In this document: in pieces, positions 55,881-64,000 of the stretch
Layout of the letters: the number at the start of each line of letters is the position of its first letter
Numbering within the stretch: position 1 is the stretch's first letter
Source of the DNA: Rhodalgimonas zhirmunskyi
GTDB taxonomy: Bacteria > Pseudomonadota > Alphaproteobacteria > Rhodobacterales > Rhodobacteraceae
Assembly: GCA_030848925.1 (NCBI GenBank)
Contig: JANFFA010000003.1
Coordinates: forward strand, 579,672-643,671
Length of the DNA stretch: 64,000 nt
Reading direction: 5' to 3'
Notes under the pieces: model-generated
Told to the model about the DNA's origin: nothing
Database searches by the model: none
Seen by the model: only the letters and a program-made list of their open reading frames with translations
Program-made: the position numbers and the translations under genes

Positions 55881-55940
55881 GTCTCATTTCCTTTTACGGA
55901 AGATCTGTCGTGGAAATATCTCGACGTTTAAGAGCGGCGA

Positions 55941-56228
55941 TCAGGTTGGTGTCACTTGCCAATCCAGTTGCGGGTTCTCGCGAAAGGCGAACCGGTCCAG
56001 ATGACTGGAAATGACCTCGATGGTTTTGTCGAGTTGCGGAAGGTCACTGGCCGTCGCGGTCAGACTTAGCCCCGTCTCGTCAGCGGTCAGGGCGCAGTGC
56101 CCGAACGGCAGTTCGATCCGACCTGAGCCGGTATCATGGGTGACCGGGACCTTGTGCCCAAAATGCTTGCAAAGCGTGCCGAGATAGCGTTCGGCGTTTT
56201 CAGTCTTGAAGAATGTGCTCGCGTTCAT
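55941..56228 (-). CDS. DUF2218 family protein
   Basis: This 95-residue cytoplasmic protein fits the DUF2218 family with 'AERYLGTLCKHFGHK' near 11-25 and 'LPFGHCALTADETGLSL' near 40-56. Family members often neighbour siderophore or metal-related genes, and their function is unknown to me. ATG 56228 starts the conserved part, while the frame upstream is unsupported. It is divergent from the LysR gene, which may regulate it together with the GST and NmrA-like genes. Confidence 0.75.
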   Translation of the reverse strand: MNASTFFKTENAERYLGTLCKHFGHKVPVTHDTGSGRIELPFGHCALTADETGLSLTATASDLPQLDKTIEVISSHLDRFAFRENPQLDWQVTPT

Positions 56229-56324
56229 GTTGATGCTCCGTCGTGTTGCAAGAACCATCTATACCTGCCGCATTGATCCGGGTATCCATCCATTACGGAA
56301 GTCATAGTTCGGGTAGGCGGAACA

Positions 56325-57233
56325 ATGATCGAGCATCTGCGCCATATGGCGATCTTTGCCCGGGTCGTCGACGAAGGCTCTTTTCGGGCGGCAGCCAAGG
56401 CCATCGGCCTTGCGCCGTCACGGGTCAGCGAAACGGTCTCGGATCTCGAGAACTTTCTTGGCGTGACCCTGCTGTATCGCACCACCCGCAAGATCGCGCT
56501 GACCAATGAGGGGCGCATGTTCTACGCCCACGTGGCCGAGATGCTGCGCAGCGCGGAAAGCGGCTTGAATGACCTCAACGCCTTGTCACTGGAGCCGGTG
56601 GGCGCGCTGCGCGTGTCGATGCCGGCTTTCATGTCCTCGTCCTCTCTTGCCACGGCCATCGCCGAATTCGTCCGGCGCCACCCACAGGTCGCGCTTTCGG
56701 TCAGCTTCACCGACGGTCGCACGGATCTGTTGGAGGATGGCTACGACGTGAACATCCGCGCCGGGTGGCTGGACGACAGCTCGATGATGTCGCGCAAGCT
56801 GGGCGAAAGCGAACGCGCGCTGGTGGCGGGAACGGGATATGCCGCGACCCGCCCACGCCCTGCCCATCCGTCAGAGATGGAGGACTGGGACTGGCTGCGC
56901 TACAAGCACCGCTCTGACGTCACCACGCTGCACGGGCCGAAAGGCGAAACGGTAAAGGTCCTGGGCCAGGCCCGGCTCGAGGCCGACAGTATCGACGCGC
57001 TCTATCATTTCGCCTGTGAAAACCTTGGCGCCACGGTCTTGCCGGAACACCTCGCCGCGCGCGGCGAAGCCTCGGGCAAACTTGTGCGCCTGTTGCCCGA
57101 CTGGCGGCTGATCCCGCTGGGCTTCTTCGCCGTCTGGCCCGACACCTCTCGCCGCGAGAGCCTGACCCTGCTGTTTGTGCGCTTCGTCGCCGAATTTCAG
57201 AGCGCACACGCACCCCACGCATTGCCCGACTGA
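56325..57233 (+). CDS. LysR family transcriptional regulator
   Basis: This 302-residue LysR regulator has the N-terminal helix-turn-helix 'FRAAAKAIGLAPSRVSETVS' (about 21-40) and a C-terminal periplasmic-binding-like effector domain. It is of the CrgA/AaeR-like group that often acts beside oxidoreductase genes. It is divergent from DUF2218, with a 96-base spacer, and probably controls that minus-strand group. The effector is unknown. Confidence 0.92.
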   Translation: MIEHLRHMAIFARVVDEGSFRAAAKAIGLAPSRVSETVSDLENFLGVTLLYRTTRKIALTNEGRMFYAHVAEMLRSAESGLNDLNALSLEPVGALRVSMPAFMSSSSLATAIAEFVRRHPQVALSVSFTDGRTDLLEDGYDVNIRAGWLDDSSMMSRKLGESERALVAGTGYAATRPRPAHPSEMEDWDWLRYKHRSDVTTLHGPKGETVKVLGQARLEADSIDALYHFACENLGATVLPEHLAARGEASGKLVRLLPDWRLIPLGFFAVWPDTSRRESLTLLFVRFVAEFQSAHAPHALPD

Positions 57234-57307
57234 CACGTCAGGCGCGTGATGGGATCGCCGCGAATTGAGCCAGATCTCCCAGACGAACACAGCCTGCTCG
57301 CACAGGG

Positions 57308-60300
57308 TTAGGCGACGCGGGTGCTTTCTTCCTGATCGAACTGTCCGATCCATTTTCGGACGCTGACCATGTCGAAATAGATCGACAAAACGGCCGGGAA
57401 GATGAGAACCACCAAGATCATCGATGCGACAAGCCCGAAGGCCACCGAGACGACGAGTGGCACCATGGTCTGCACCTGCGGACTGGTTTCCGCAATGATC
57501 GGCACCAGTCCCACGAAGGTTGTCGACGTCGAAAGCAGGATCGGGCGAAAACGGTCACGCACCGCGTTCAGCGACGCCGAAACATAGTCATCACCCTCAA
57601 GGTGGGTCTGGAAAAAGGTCAGGAACAGGATCGCGTTGTTCACGACGATCCCCGCCAGAGAAGCAAAGCCGATCATGCTGGGCATCGAGAAATCCAACCC
57701 CAGCGCCCAATGTCCCAGAATGGACCCGATCAACGCGAACGGAATCGACAGCATGATCACAACGGGCAGTGTGTAAGATCGGAACTGAAACGCCAGCACC
57801 ATGTAAACGCCAACAAGACCAAGACCGAGGGCAGTCATCATCGATGATTGCGCTTGTTGTTGTTCCTCGGTGGCGCCGCCAATCTTGATTTCGACCCCCG
57901 GATAGTCCTGCGCCAGTTGCGGCGCGAGATCGTTCAACACGACCGACGAGATCGCAGTCGAGGTCGTGACGGATCGGTCGATCTTCCCTTGGATGCGCGC
58001 CACGGCCATGCCGTTTTTGCGGGTGACGTTCGGATAGCTCGAAGACAGGGCCAGATCAGCCACGGTCGCCAAGCTGGTCTGTGCGCCACCGGTCAGGACA
58101 ACCGGAAATTGCTCGAGCTCTGTCAGGCTCGATACGGTGTCCGCCAGCAATACACGCACGTTCTGATCGCTGGCCCCTTGGCGGAAACTGTCCGTCTCGG
58201 ATCCTTCGAACGCATTGCGCAGTTGTGAAGAGAGCGACTGCGGCGTCAGCCCGACCGAATAGCCGAACTCGTTCAGCTCCACCTGAACCTCTTTGCGCCC
58301 GCCATAGAAATCCTGAAAGGCTTCTGTTACATCTGGGCGGTCCAGCAAAAGGCGCAGCAACGCGCCGGCGGCCTCTTCCAACACACCCAGATCACGGCCC
58401 AACAATTCGACATCCAGATCGAGACCGCCGGGGCCAGCTTCAGACTGCGAGAAACTGATCTGCACGATGTCCGGCAGCGGGCCAGTCGCAGCGCGCCATG
58501 CCTCGAGCACATCGTCGGCCCGCACGTTGCGCTCCGAGCTTTCCAAAAGGTCGACCGTGATGGTCGCCGTGTGCGATCCGTTGTCGTTCACATCCGAATT
58601 AACGCCATATTGCACCAAGACCCGCTCGACGAGGGGCCGCCCGCCGGTTGTTCCGGGCGTCAAATCCGCATCGACCCGTTCCAACCCCGCCAGCAATTGT
58701 TCGACCGTCGCGACGGACCGCTCTCGCGCAATGCCCGATGTCAGCGAAACCCGTGTCACGATCGAATCGCTTTCGGTCGAAGGAAAACCAATCACCTTGA
58801 CCTGACCACTGGCGATCAGGCCGACCGTCAGGATCAGCGCCGCAATGACCATGCCGAAGGTCAGATATCGCAGCGCGGCAAACCGCGTGGCAATCGGCAA
58901 CAGCACGCCTTCCTTGAAGCGTTCAAGCAGGCGGGCCGCGGTGCGGGTTTCATGGGCTTCCGGATCAATACCTGCGACGTGGCTCAGGTGATTGGGCAGG
59001 ATGAGGAACCCTTCAACCAGCGACAGCGCCAAGGTAATCAGCAAGACCATCGGGATGAACTGAAGGATCTGCCCCATCTCGCCCGACAGGAACATCAGCG
59101 GGCCAAAGACGCAGGCGGTGGTCAAAAACGACGACAGCACGCCCGGCATGACCTCCATCGTGCCTTTGGCGGCGGCTTCAAGCGGCGGAGCCTTGCGGCG
59201 CCACTTGTCGATGTTTTCCGCGATCACGATGCTATCGTCCATGATCAGGCCCACGGCCATCAGCAAGGCGATAAGGGTGATCATGTTGATGGTAATGCCC
59301 AGCAGGCTCATCACGAACAGCCCACCCAGAAACGACACGGGCAGCGCGGCGGTGATCCACAGCGCCTCGCGCAATGAAAAGAACAGCCACATCGTGCCAA
59401 AGACCAGAACCAGCCCCATGGCGATGTTTCGAAGGATCAGGGCCAGTCGTTCCTCGACCAACTCGGTCATGTTGTTGATGACGGTGATCTTGAAGGGGGC
59501 GGGATAGGCGGCCTCCTCGGCCTGAAGCGCGGCATCCACCCGATCAAAGACACGGATGCTGTCTTCGTCCCGGGCCTTCGAGATCGAGATGATCGCCGTC
59601 TGGTCCCCATTGATGAAGCTTTGGCTGTTTTCGTCGCTGTCCACGAGGCGCACACTGGCAAGATCGCGCAGGCGCACCAGCCCACCTTCGCTGTTTTCAA
59701 GAACGATCAGATCTTCAAGCTTGGCCACCGACCGGCTGGCCCCGACGTAACGCAACACAAGACTGGAGCCTGTCAGCTCGACATTGCCCAAGGGCGTCTG
59801 AAGGCTGCGCGCCTCGATCGCGTCCACCAGATCACGGCTCGACAACCCGAACCGGCGCAGCGCCTGTTGGTCGAAGGTGATCTGCAATTCGCGGTCCGAG
59901 ATGCCGGACACCTGCGCATCCGCAACCCCCTGAAGGGCCAGAAGCCGGTCCGACAATTCGTCGGCATAGGCGATCAGCCCGTCCTTGCCGGCAATGCCCG
60001 AGATGGCGATCATGGCGACGAGGTCGGTGCGCGAGGCGACCTCGACAGCGGGGGTTTCGGCGTCATCGGGAAACGCGTTGATGCCAGACACAGCCGAGAA
60101 CACATCGTTGAAGAACTGGATGATGTTTCCGCCTTCGGCCAATTCGGCGGTGGCGGCGGCGCGGCTGTCGACAGACAGGCACTCGAAGTCGGCCAGCCCG
60201 GTCAGCCCGCTCAAGGCATCTTCGAGCGGCGCGCAAATCTCTTCGTCCACATCCACCGCCGAGGCACCGGGGTAAGCGACCGAAACCGCAACGCTGTCGG

Positions 60301-60418
60301 CGGTAAACTCGGGGAACGTCTCGCGTTCGATGTTGCTGACGACGGCAATACCGAGGATGCAGATCATTACCATCAGAAGGTTGGCCGCGACGGGATGCCG
60401 GACGAAATAACGGATCAT
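57308..60418 (-). CDS. RND-family efflux permease (AcrB/MexF-like)
   Basis: This 1036-residue inner-membrane pump exports drugs or other amphiphiles with proton energy. It has the duplicated RND layout: helix 1, a large periplasmic loop, helices 2-7, a second periplasmic loop and helices 8-12. The proton-relay region around 'MAVGLIMDDSIVIAENI' (about 390-406) is visible, with Asp-Asp replaced in sequence position as usual for the heavy drug/HAE1-type. The C-terminal tail is short and charged (FDQEESTRVA). Its start is one base after the adaptor stop. No outer-membrane channel gene is present. Confidence 0.93.
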   Translation of the reverse strand: MIRYFVRHPVAANLLMVMICILGIAVVSNIERETFPEFTADSVAVSVAYPGASAVDVDEEICAPLEDALSGLTGLADFECLSVDSRAAATAELAEGGNIIQFFNDVFSAVSGINAFPDDAETPAVEVASRTDLVAMIAISGIAGKDGLIAYADELSDRLLALQGVADAQVSGISDRELQITFDQQALRRFGLSSRDLVDAIEARSLQTPLGNVELTGSSLVLRYVGASRSVAKLEDLIVLENSEGGLVRLRDLASVRLVDSDENSQSFINGDQTAIISISKARDEDSIRVFDRVDAALQAEEAAYPAPFKITVINNMTELVEERLALILRNIAMGLVLVFGTMWLFFSLREALWITAALPVSFLGGLFVMSLLGITINMITLIALLMAVGLIMDDSIVIAENIDKWRRKAPPLEAAAKGTMEVMPGVLSSFLTTACVFGPLMFLSGEMGQILQFIPMVLLITLALSLVEGFLILPNHLSHVAGIDPEAHETRTAARLLERFKEGVLLPIATRFAALRYLTFGMVIAALILTVGLIASGQVKVIGFPSTESDSIVTRVSLTSGIARERSVATVEQLLAGLERVDADLTPGTTGGRPLVERVLVQYGVNSDVNDNGSHTATITVDLLESSERNVRADDVLEAWRAATGPLPDIVQISFSQSEAGPGGLDLDVELLGRDLGVLEEAAGALLRLLLDRPDVTEAFQDFYGGRKEVQVELNEFGYSVGLTPQSLSSQLRNAFEGSETDSFRQGASDQNVRVLLADTVSSLTELEQFPVVLTGGAQTSLATVADLALSSSYPNVTRKNGMAVARIQGKIDRSVTTSTAISSVVLNDLAPQLAQDYPGVEIKIGGATEEQQQAQSSMMTALGLGLVGVYMVLAFQFRSYTLPVVIMLSIPFALIGSILGHWALGLDFSMPSMIGFASLAGIVVNNAILFLTFFQTHLEGDDYVSASLNAVRDRFRPILLSTSTTFVGLVPIIAETSPQVQTMVPLVVSVAFGLVASMILVVLIFPAVLSIYFDMVSVRKWIGQFDQEESTRVA

Positions 60419-60419
60419 T

Positions 60420-61778
60420 TCACTCGCTCCCGTCCGCTGTCGCGACGGTTTTCACGGGAACCTGGGTCAGCGCCATGCCTTCGATTGGGGGGCGCGGTTC
60501 GGACAGGACAACCCGGTCACCGGCTCGCAGCCCATCGTTGATGCCGATCTTCTCCCCCATGATCGGCCCGGGAGCCACGAAGGTTCGGGCCAGTTGATCC
60601 TTTGCATTGACGGTATAAAGAAACGGGGTGCCGTCATCGGAATAATGCAAGGCGTCGCGCGGCACGGCAATTGCCCCTTCGGGCGCTTCAATACTGAGAA
60701 CGACGGACACAAAACTACCGACGTTCAGGGGCGGACGTCGCTGGGTTCCGGACGCCTGCAACGGGTTCTCCACACGGACAGCCATGCCCACTGTTCCGGT
60801 TTCACTGTCGATCGTGCCGCGAAACCGCACCAGTTCCGCGGGAAAACTCACGTCGAACTCGGCCAGCTGCATACGCACAGAGGCGCGCACCCCAGCCTGT
60901 TGCAGGTAATCGACCATATTGGAGGATTCCACCGTGATCATATCGCGAAACCGATCACCAACCGCGATTTGAACCACGGGCGAAAAGACATTGGGCTGAA
61001 AGGCCCCGATCACTTCAACCGCCTGAGTATCTTCCAGAACAAGCAGTTGCTCGCCCGTGCGGACGAACTGACCGGTTTCAACGCTGGCCTGCGAGATACG
61101 CCCGTTGAACGGAGCGATGATCGTCGTGTTCTCCAATCCACGTTTCGCCTCGGCCAGCTCGGCCCGGCGCACGGCCAATGTCGCCTCGGCCGCAGCGCGC
61201 TGCGCGGGATAGAGAGCAAGCGTGTTGGACAGGTTGGTCACCGAAGTTTCCTGCGCCAACAGCGTTTTCTGCGCTGTATCAAGCGCCGCCCTCGTGCTGG
61301 TCCCGCGGCCTTCAAGGTCACTGACCCGTTTGAACTCGGCTTGCGCCACCGCATAAATACGCTCTTCGACTTCCAGCGAACGGCGCGAATTGGCCTCCCT
61401 CCGTTCAAGCTCGGCAAGGCTGGCCTCGGCGGCGGCGATGTTGGCCTCGGACTTCTGGATGGCCAGTTCGAAATCGGTCTTGTCGACCTGCAACAGGAGT
61501 TGCCCTTCAGTGACGAGCGTGCCCTCGGCCAGATTATCCACAAGGTCCACGATCCGTCCGTCGACCTGACTGACGGCGGTCCACGTGTGTTCGGCCTCGA
61601 CCCGGCCATAACCGGTTGCCGTGACGGTCAGCGGTTCTGCTTCGATCGTCATGACCCGAACCGCCGTTCTTGTCGGCTCTCGCGCCTCTATTTGCGTATC
61701 TTCCGCACCCGTCATCCAGATGAAACCGGCAATCCCGAGCACAATAGGCGGCAGGATCAGAAGTGGCTTGAGGTTCAT
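60420..61778 (-). CDS. RND efflux periplasmic adaptor subunit
   Basis: This 452-residue adaptor of the RND pump has an N-terminal membrane segment or signal anchor (about 5-24), a lipoyl domain with 'VSQVDGRIVDLVDNLAEGTLV' near 68-88, a coiled-coil hairpin (about 110-210) and the barrel domain ending 'GMALTQVPVKTV'. It pairs with the permease downstream. ATG 61778 follows AAAAGGACACC. An inverted repeat 23 bases upstream of the start may be the operator. Confidence 0.92.
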   Translation of the reverse strand: MNLKPLLILPPIVLGIAGFIWMTGAEDTQIEAREPTRTAVRVMTIEAEPLTVTATGYGRVEAEHTWTAVSQVDGRIVDLVDNLAEGTLVTEGQLLLQVDKTDFELAIQKSEANIAAAEASLAELERREANSRRSLEVEERIYAVAQAEFKRVSDLEGRGTSTRAALDTAQKTLLAQETSVTNLSNTLALYPAQRAAAEATLAVRRAELAEAKRGLENTTIIAPFNGRISQASVETGQFVRTGEQLLVLEDTQAVEVIGAFQPNVFSPVVQIAVGDRFRDMITVESSNMVDYLQQAGVRASVRMQLAEFDVSFPAELVRFRGTIDSETGTVGMAVRVENPLQASGTQRRPPLNVGSFVSVVLSIEAPEGAIAVPRDALHYSDDGTPFLYTVNAKDQLARTFVAPGPIMGEKIGINDGLRAGDRVVLSEPRPPIEGMALTQVPVKTVATADGSE

Positions 61779-62193
61779 GCGGGTGTCCTTTTGTCATACT
61801 CGTTCATTTTGAACGCCGCAGCGAAGCGGTCGTCGCAAATGAACTTGTGAGTCCTGATCTCGGCTAAGCCGTATGCCACTATCGCACAATCTCAGGAGCA
61901 GGTAACTGCGCCAAAAAGACGTTGGCCGCGCAAAAGCGCGTTTGACCCAACCGGGAACGATGCCCCCGCTTTTCCCGAAGGATCTGTGGACAGGGCGAAG
62001 CCTACTTGGGTGGGTAGAAAAGGGAGGCTCCGGTGCTCGGCTCTGCCTTAGCTATGACGTCGCTTGCGCACCCGATCCGGATGACCGCGTCTCACTTACG
62101 ACGACCTGTCCGCTCAACCCTCGTAGACGATCACGTAGACATCGACCCCAAAAGGCGCCGCAAGGTTTTCCTATGTAGGGGGGCTAAAATAGC
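61779..62193. other. Intergenic region upstream of the RND operon
   Basis: No convincing gene is present in these 415 bases. The part next to 61778 holds the promoter and candidate operator of the RND operon. Short open frames on the plus strand near 61942-62178 lack ribosome sites and recognisable features. Confidence 0.5.
61801..61815. promoter_or_regulatory. Candidate repressor site before the RND operon
   Basis: CGTTCA-TTT-TGAACG is a perfect six-base inverted repeat 23 bases upstream of the adaptor ATG, the position expected for a TetR-type operator. A half-like ATGAAC recurs near 61838-61843. No adjacent TetR or MarR gene is in the window. Confidence 0.5.
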
Positions 62194-62222
62194 AAAAACC
62201 TCCGCGGCAGGACCGGCGGAGG
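62194..62222 (-). terminator. Rho-independent terminator after the initiator tRNA
   Basis: On the minus strand CCTCCGC and GCGGAGG form a seven-base stem (62199-62222) with possible inner pairing, followed by TTTTT (62194-62198). It begins 16 bases after the tRNA and probably ends the rRNA operon transcript. Confidence 0.85.
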
Positions 62223-62235
62223 CATCGCGAATGTT

Positions 62236-62314
<79 letters not shown>

Positions 62315-62467
62315 CCAAGTTCGGCTGTGTTACCCCAAGCCTTGGGGAGCCGCAAGGGGGGCTGTCATAAAGACTTCACTTTTTTCTACCGGGCCGTATT
62401 TCCACCGGGCGACAAGCGGTGGCTAAGCCAGCAAGGCTTTGGATTTATTCCGGTTTTGACCACCAAT

Positions 62468-63349
62468 CTAGAATTGCGCGGCAACCCAAGACGGCAGAGA
62501 CGCCCTAAGCGGCTCATAGCGTTTGGTCAGGAACTTGTGCACACGCCCGCGCCGCACCCTCAGCCGTTTCAGTTCGACTTCGACAATGTCCAGCATCTCG
62601 CCCCATTCAACCTCACGCGCGAGTCGGAAACCGCGAAACGCCTGCCGGGTAACCTTGTCGGCCTTGCGCCAGGTGGCAAAGGGTTTGCCCTCTTTGCGAA
62701 AGCTATGCTCATCGGGAATCGCCCCGTCCGAGATGTTCATCCGAACGGAATTGCGGCGACGTAGCTCTTGCAGGTTGGCATAGCGCAGATGCATCAACGC
62801 CAGCTCACCGCAGTATTTCGCAGGCTCGTCCATCATCCCATGTGCACCGGGGAAAAACTCGACCGGGCGCAGGGCAATACCGGATTTGCTGTAAAACGGA
62901 TTGAACATCGCCCCCGCCATCAAGGGCGCGATCCGCTCGGCCTCATCCACGGTGTTCGCATCCTCCTTTCTGGGGAAAAGCTCGAAACCCGGTACGGCGC
63001 GCGGCGCATCACAGTCAAACCGCCCGATCACATCGACAAGGCTATCGCCCTCCCTGACCGGGATCAGCAATTCATCAACATCAAGGCAGATCACCGCGTC
63101 ATGATAACGGGTCAGGGCCGAGGTATAGGAGGACAAGAACCCCCAACGACGCGTGTCGAAATTCAGATCATTCGGATCGCGCGGCATTTCGATCAGGTTC
63201 GCATCGCCCACGATCTCACGCAGGCTGTCATCGCGACCGTGGCTTACCACATAGAGGTTCCGCGCCCCAACCAGCGGCGCGTAATACGACACCCAGCGGC
63301 GCAAGAACCAATTGTCGTTCCACACCATTGTGACGACGGCAATGCTCAT
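62468..63349 (-). CDS. Glycosyltransferase family 2-like protein inserted in the rRNA operon tail
   Basis: This 293-residue protein resembles the GT2-like family (Glyco_tranf_2_4) with the N-terminal 'VTMVWNDNWFLRRWVSYY' (about 6-23) and the nucleotide-sugar metal site 'CLDVDELL' (about 88-95). The C terminus is basic and helical, without membrane segments. ATG 63349 follows AGGAAAGA and starts the conserved fold; the frame upstream is unsupported. It lies on the same strand as the rRNA genes, between 5S and the initiator tRNA, which is an unusual position for a coding gene. Confidence 0.85.
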   Translation of the reverse strand: MSIAVVTMVWNDNWFLRRWVSYYAPLVGARNLYVVSHGRDDSLREIVGDANLIEMPRDPNDLNFDTRRWGFLSSYTSALTRYHDAVICLDVDELLIPVREGDSLVDVIGRFDCDAPRAVPGFELFPRKEDANTVDEAERIAPLMAGAMFNPFYSKSGIALRPVEFFPGAHGMMDEPAKYCGELALMHLRYANLQELRRRNSVRMNISDGAIPDEHSFRKEGKPFATWRKADKVTRQAFRGFRLAREVEWGEMLDIVEVELKRLRVRRGRVHKFLTKRYEPLRASLPSWVAAQF

Positions 63350-63778
63350 GATCTCTTTCCTGCCCGACTTGGGAGTTTCTTTTGGCTTTTGGAAAAACTC
63401 GCCTGTTCCGAAAGGGGCGTCAACGCTCCGCACGCCGTGGCGCGGGGCAGTGTTACCGACAGGACTCAACTTTGTGCTGTCTGATCCTGCAATACAGGCG
63501 GCAACCGGCCCCGTTGCCAGTGGGCTAATCGTAGGCGTCGCCTTTTATTATAAGTGCGGCACTCGAATTCCGCGTCGATATAGCCGCCCGCCCCCGCGGC
63601 GCTGGCCATCTCGTATATCGCCTTTGCGTAGATCACCCTGACGATTGACCTGTCCTCATGCAAGCCGCATGACAAACGGGTTTTGACCGGCTTCACGACT
63701 GTGACCGGCCTGTTTTTCGCTGATACTTTTGTGTGATTGATTGGATCGTTAGAGAGATATCAGTTGAGTTCTTACTAG
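63350..63778. other. Spacer between 5S rRNA and the glycosyltransferase gene
   Basis: These 429 bases hold no gene that I can support. A 76-codon open frame on the minus strand (63466-63696) has no ribosome site or recognisable motif. The right end contains one arm of the 5S processing stem (63764-63776). A promoter for the glycosyltransferase may lie here, but no clear hexamers were assigned. Confidence 0.5.
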
Positions 63779-63909
63779 GTCTGGCGGTGACTTACTCTCC
63801 CACGTCTTAAGACGCAGTACCATCAGCGCAAAGGCACTTAACGGCTGGGTTCGGGATGGGACCAGGTGTTTTGCTCTCGCTATGACCACCAGACCGAGTA
63901 AGAACTCAA
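63764..63909. repeat. Inverted repeat flanking 5S rRNA (processing stem)
   Basis: TTGAGTTCTTACT (63764-63776) and AGTAAGAACTCAA (63897-63909) are perfect complements that surround the 5S gene. In the precursor they would form a stem closing around 5S, consistent with a processing site. Confidence 0.8.
63779..63894 (-). rRNA. rrf: 5S ribosomal RNA
   Basis: The minus strand reads the 5S pattern: GTCTGGTGGTCATAGCGAGA at the 5' end, CCCATCCCGAACCC in loop region B/C and a 3' end GTCACCGCCAGAC that pairs with the 5' end. The length is about 116 bases. It is flanked by a perfect 13-base inverted repeat, and the 23S 3' end lies just to the right. Confidence 0.95.
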
Positions 63910-63985
63910 GTATCCAAGTCAAGCATTTTTGGGGTTGTATGCTTTCGGATCCGTATTGGCCTAGCCTGGCTTTTACTGGATCAAA

Positions 63986-64000
63986 TCAAGCCTATCGGAC
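63986..64000 (-). rRNA. rrl: Probable 3' tip of 23S rRNA (runs out of window)
   Basis: The minus strand at the window edge reads CCGATAGGCTTGA, which matches the 3' end of alphaproteobacterial 23S rRNA as I know it. Only about 15 bases are inside the window, so the boundary is approximate. The 91-base spacer to 5S is normal. Confidence 0.5.

Noticed and set aside
63466..63696. 76-codon minus-strand frame between 5S and the glycosyltransferase gene
   Set aside because: No ribosome site, no conserved-looking motif and overlap with the probable leader of the glycosyltransferase gene.

Overview
This window reads as chromosome of a denitrifying alphaproteobacterium of the Rhodobacteraceae, most likely the Roseobacter group. 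The basis is the high GC content, the gene order of the nir and nor blocks (nirX-nnrS-nirI divergent from nirSECF-DL-GHJN, and norCBQD-EF-nnrU), the paired saccharopine dehydrogenase genes, and an initiator tRNA downstream of 5S rRNA. No insertion sequence, prophage or CRISPR array was seen. All assignments rest on reading motifs and context; no database search was run.

Layout. 1-1459: 3' part of a long-chain acyl-CoA synthetase. 1797-4991: MacA/MacB-like efflux system. 5277-8138: hybrid PAS histidine kinase and an OmpR-type response regulator. 8471-12812: M20-family carbamoylase, histidine phosphatase and two saccharopine dehydrogenases (probable lysine catabolism). 12898-14502: three paralogous small secreted proteins sharing a 'PS[ST]D[FY]xV[DEN]GVR' core and GPRG motifs, which I do not recognise as a named family. 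14866-16776: DUF3775 protein, a Crp/Fnr regulator of the Dnr/NnrR type and a DUF4202 protein.

16761-37206 is the denitrification island. The minus strand carries norC-norB-norQ-norD-norE-norF-nnrU (nitric oxide reductase, its activation factors and accessory membrane proteins) and nirI-nnrS-nirX. The plus strand carries nirS (cytochrome cd1 nitrite reductase), then the heme d1 pathway nirE-nirC-nirF-nirDL-nirG-nirH-nirJ-nirN, a CbiX-like chelatase and a small membrane protein. Two near-identical Fnr/Dnr-type boxes lie before norC and between nirI and nirS, which fits co-control by the nearby Crp/Fnr protein. Nitrite would be reduced to NO by NirS and NO to N2O by NorCB. No nitrate or nitrous oxide reductase gene is present here.

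37244-53366 is an acyl-CoA catabolic block: a citryl-CoA-lyase-like protein, an SDR, two MaoC-type proteins, an ADP-forming acyl-CoA synthetase, a crotonase, a TAXI-TRAP importer, two acyl-CoA dehydrogenases, a CaiB-type CoA transferase, a thiolase-fold protein lacking its catalytic cysteines with a DUF35 partner, and two IclR regulators whose promoter regions share a sequence element. It looks like a complete uptake and degradation route for an unidentified carboxylic acid and is the strongest candidate for an undescribed pathway.

53506-61778: MsrQ-like heme membrane protein, NmrA-like and GST proteins, DUF2218, a LysR regulator, and an RND efflux pair. 62194-64000: 3' end of an rRNA operon on the minus strand (23S tail, 5S), interrupted by a glycosyltransferase gene before the initiator tRNA and a terminator.
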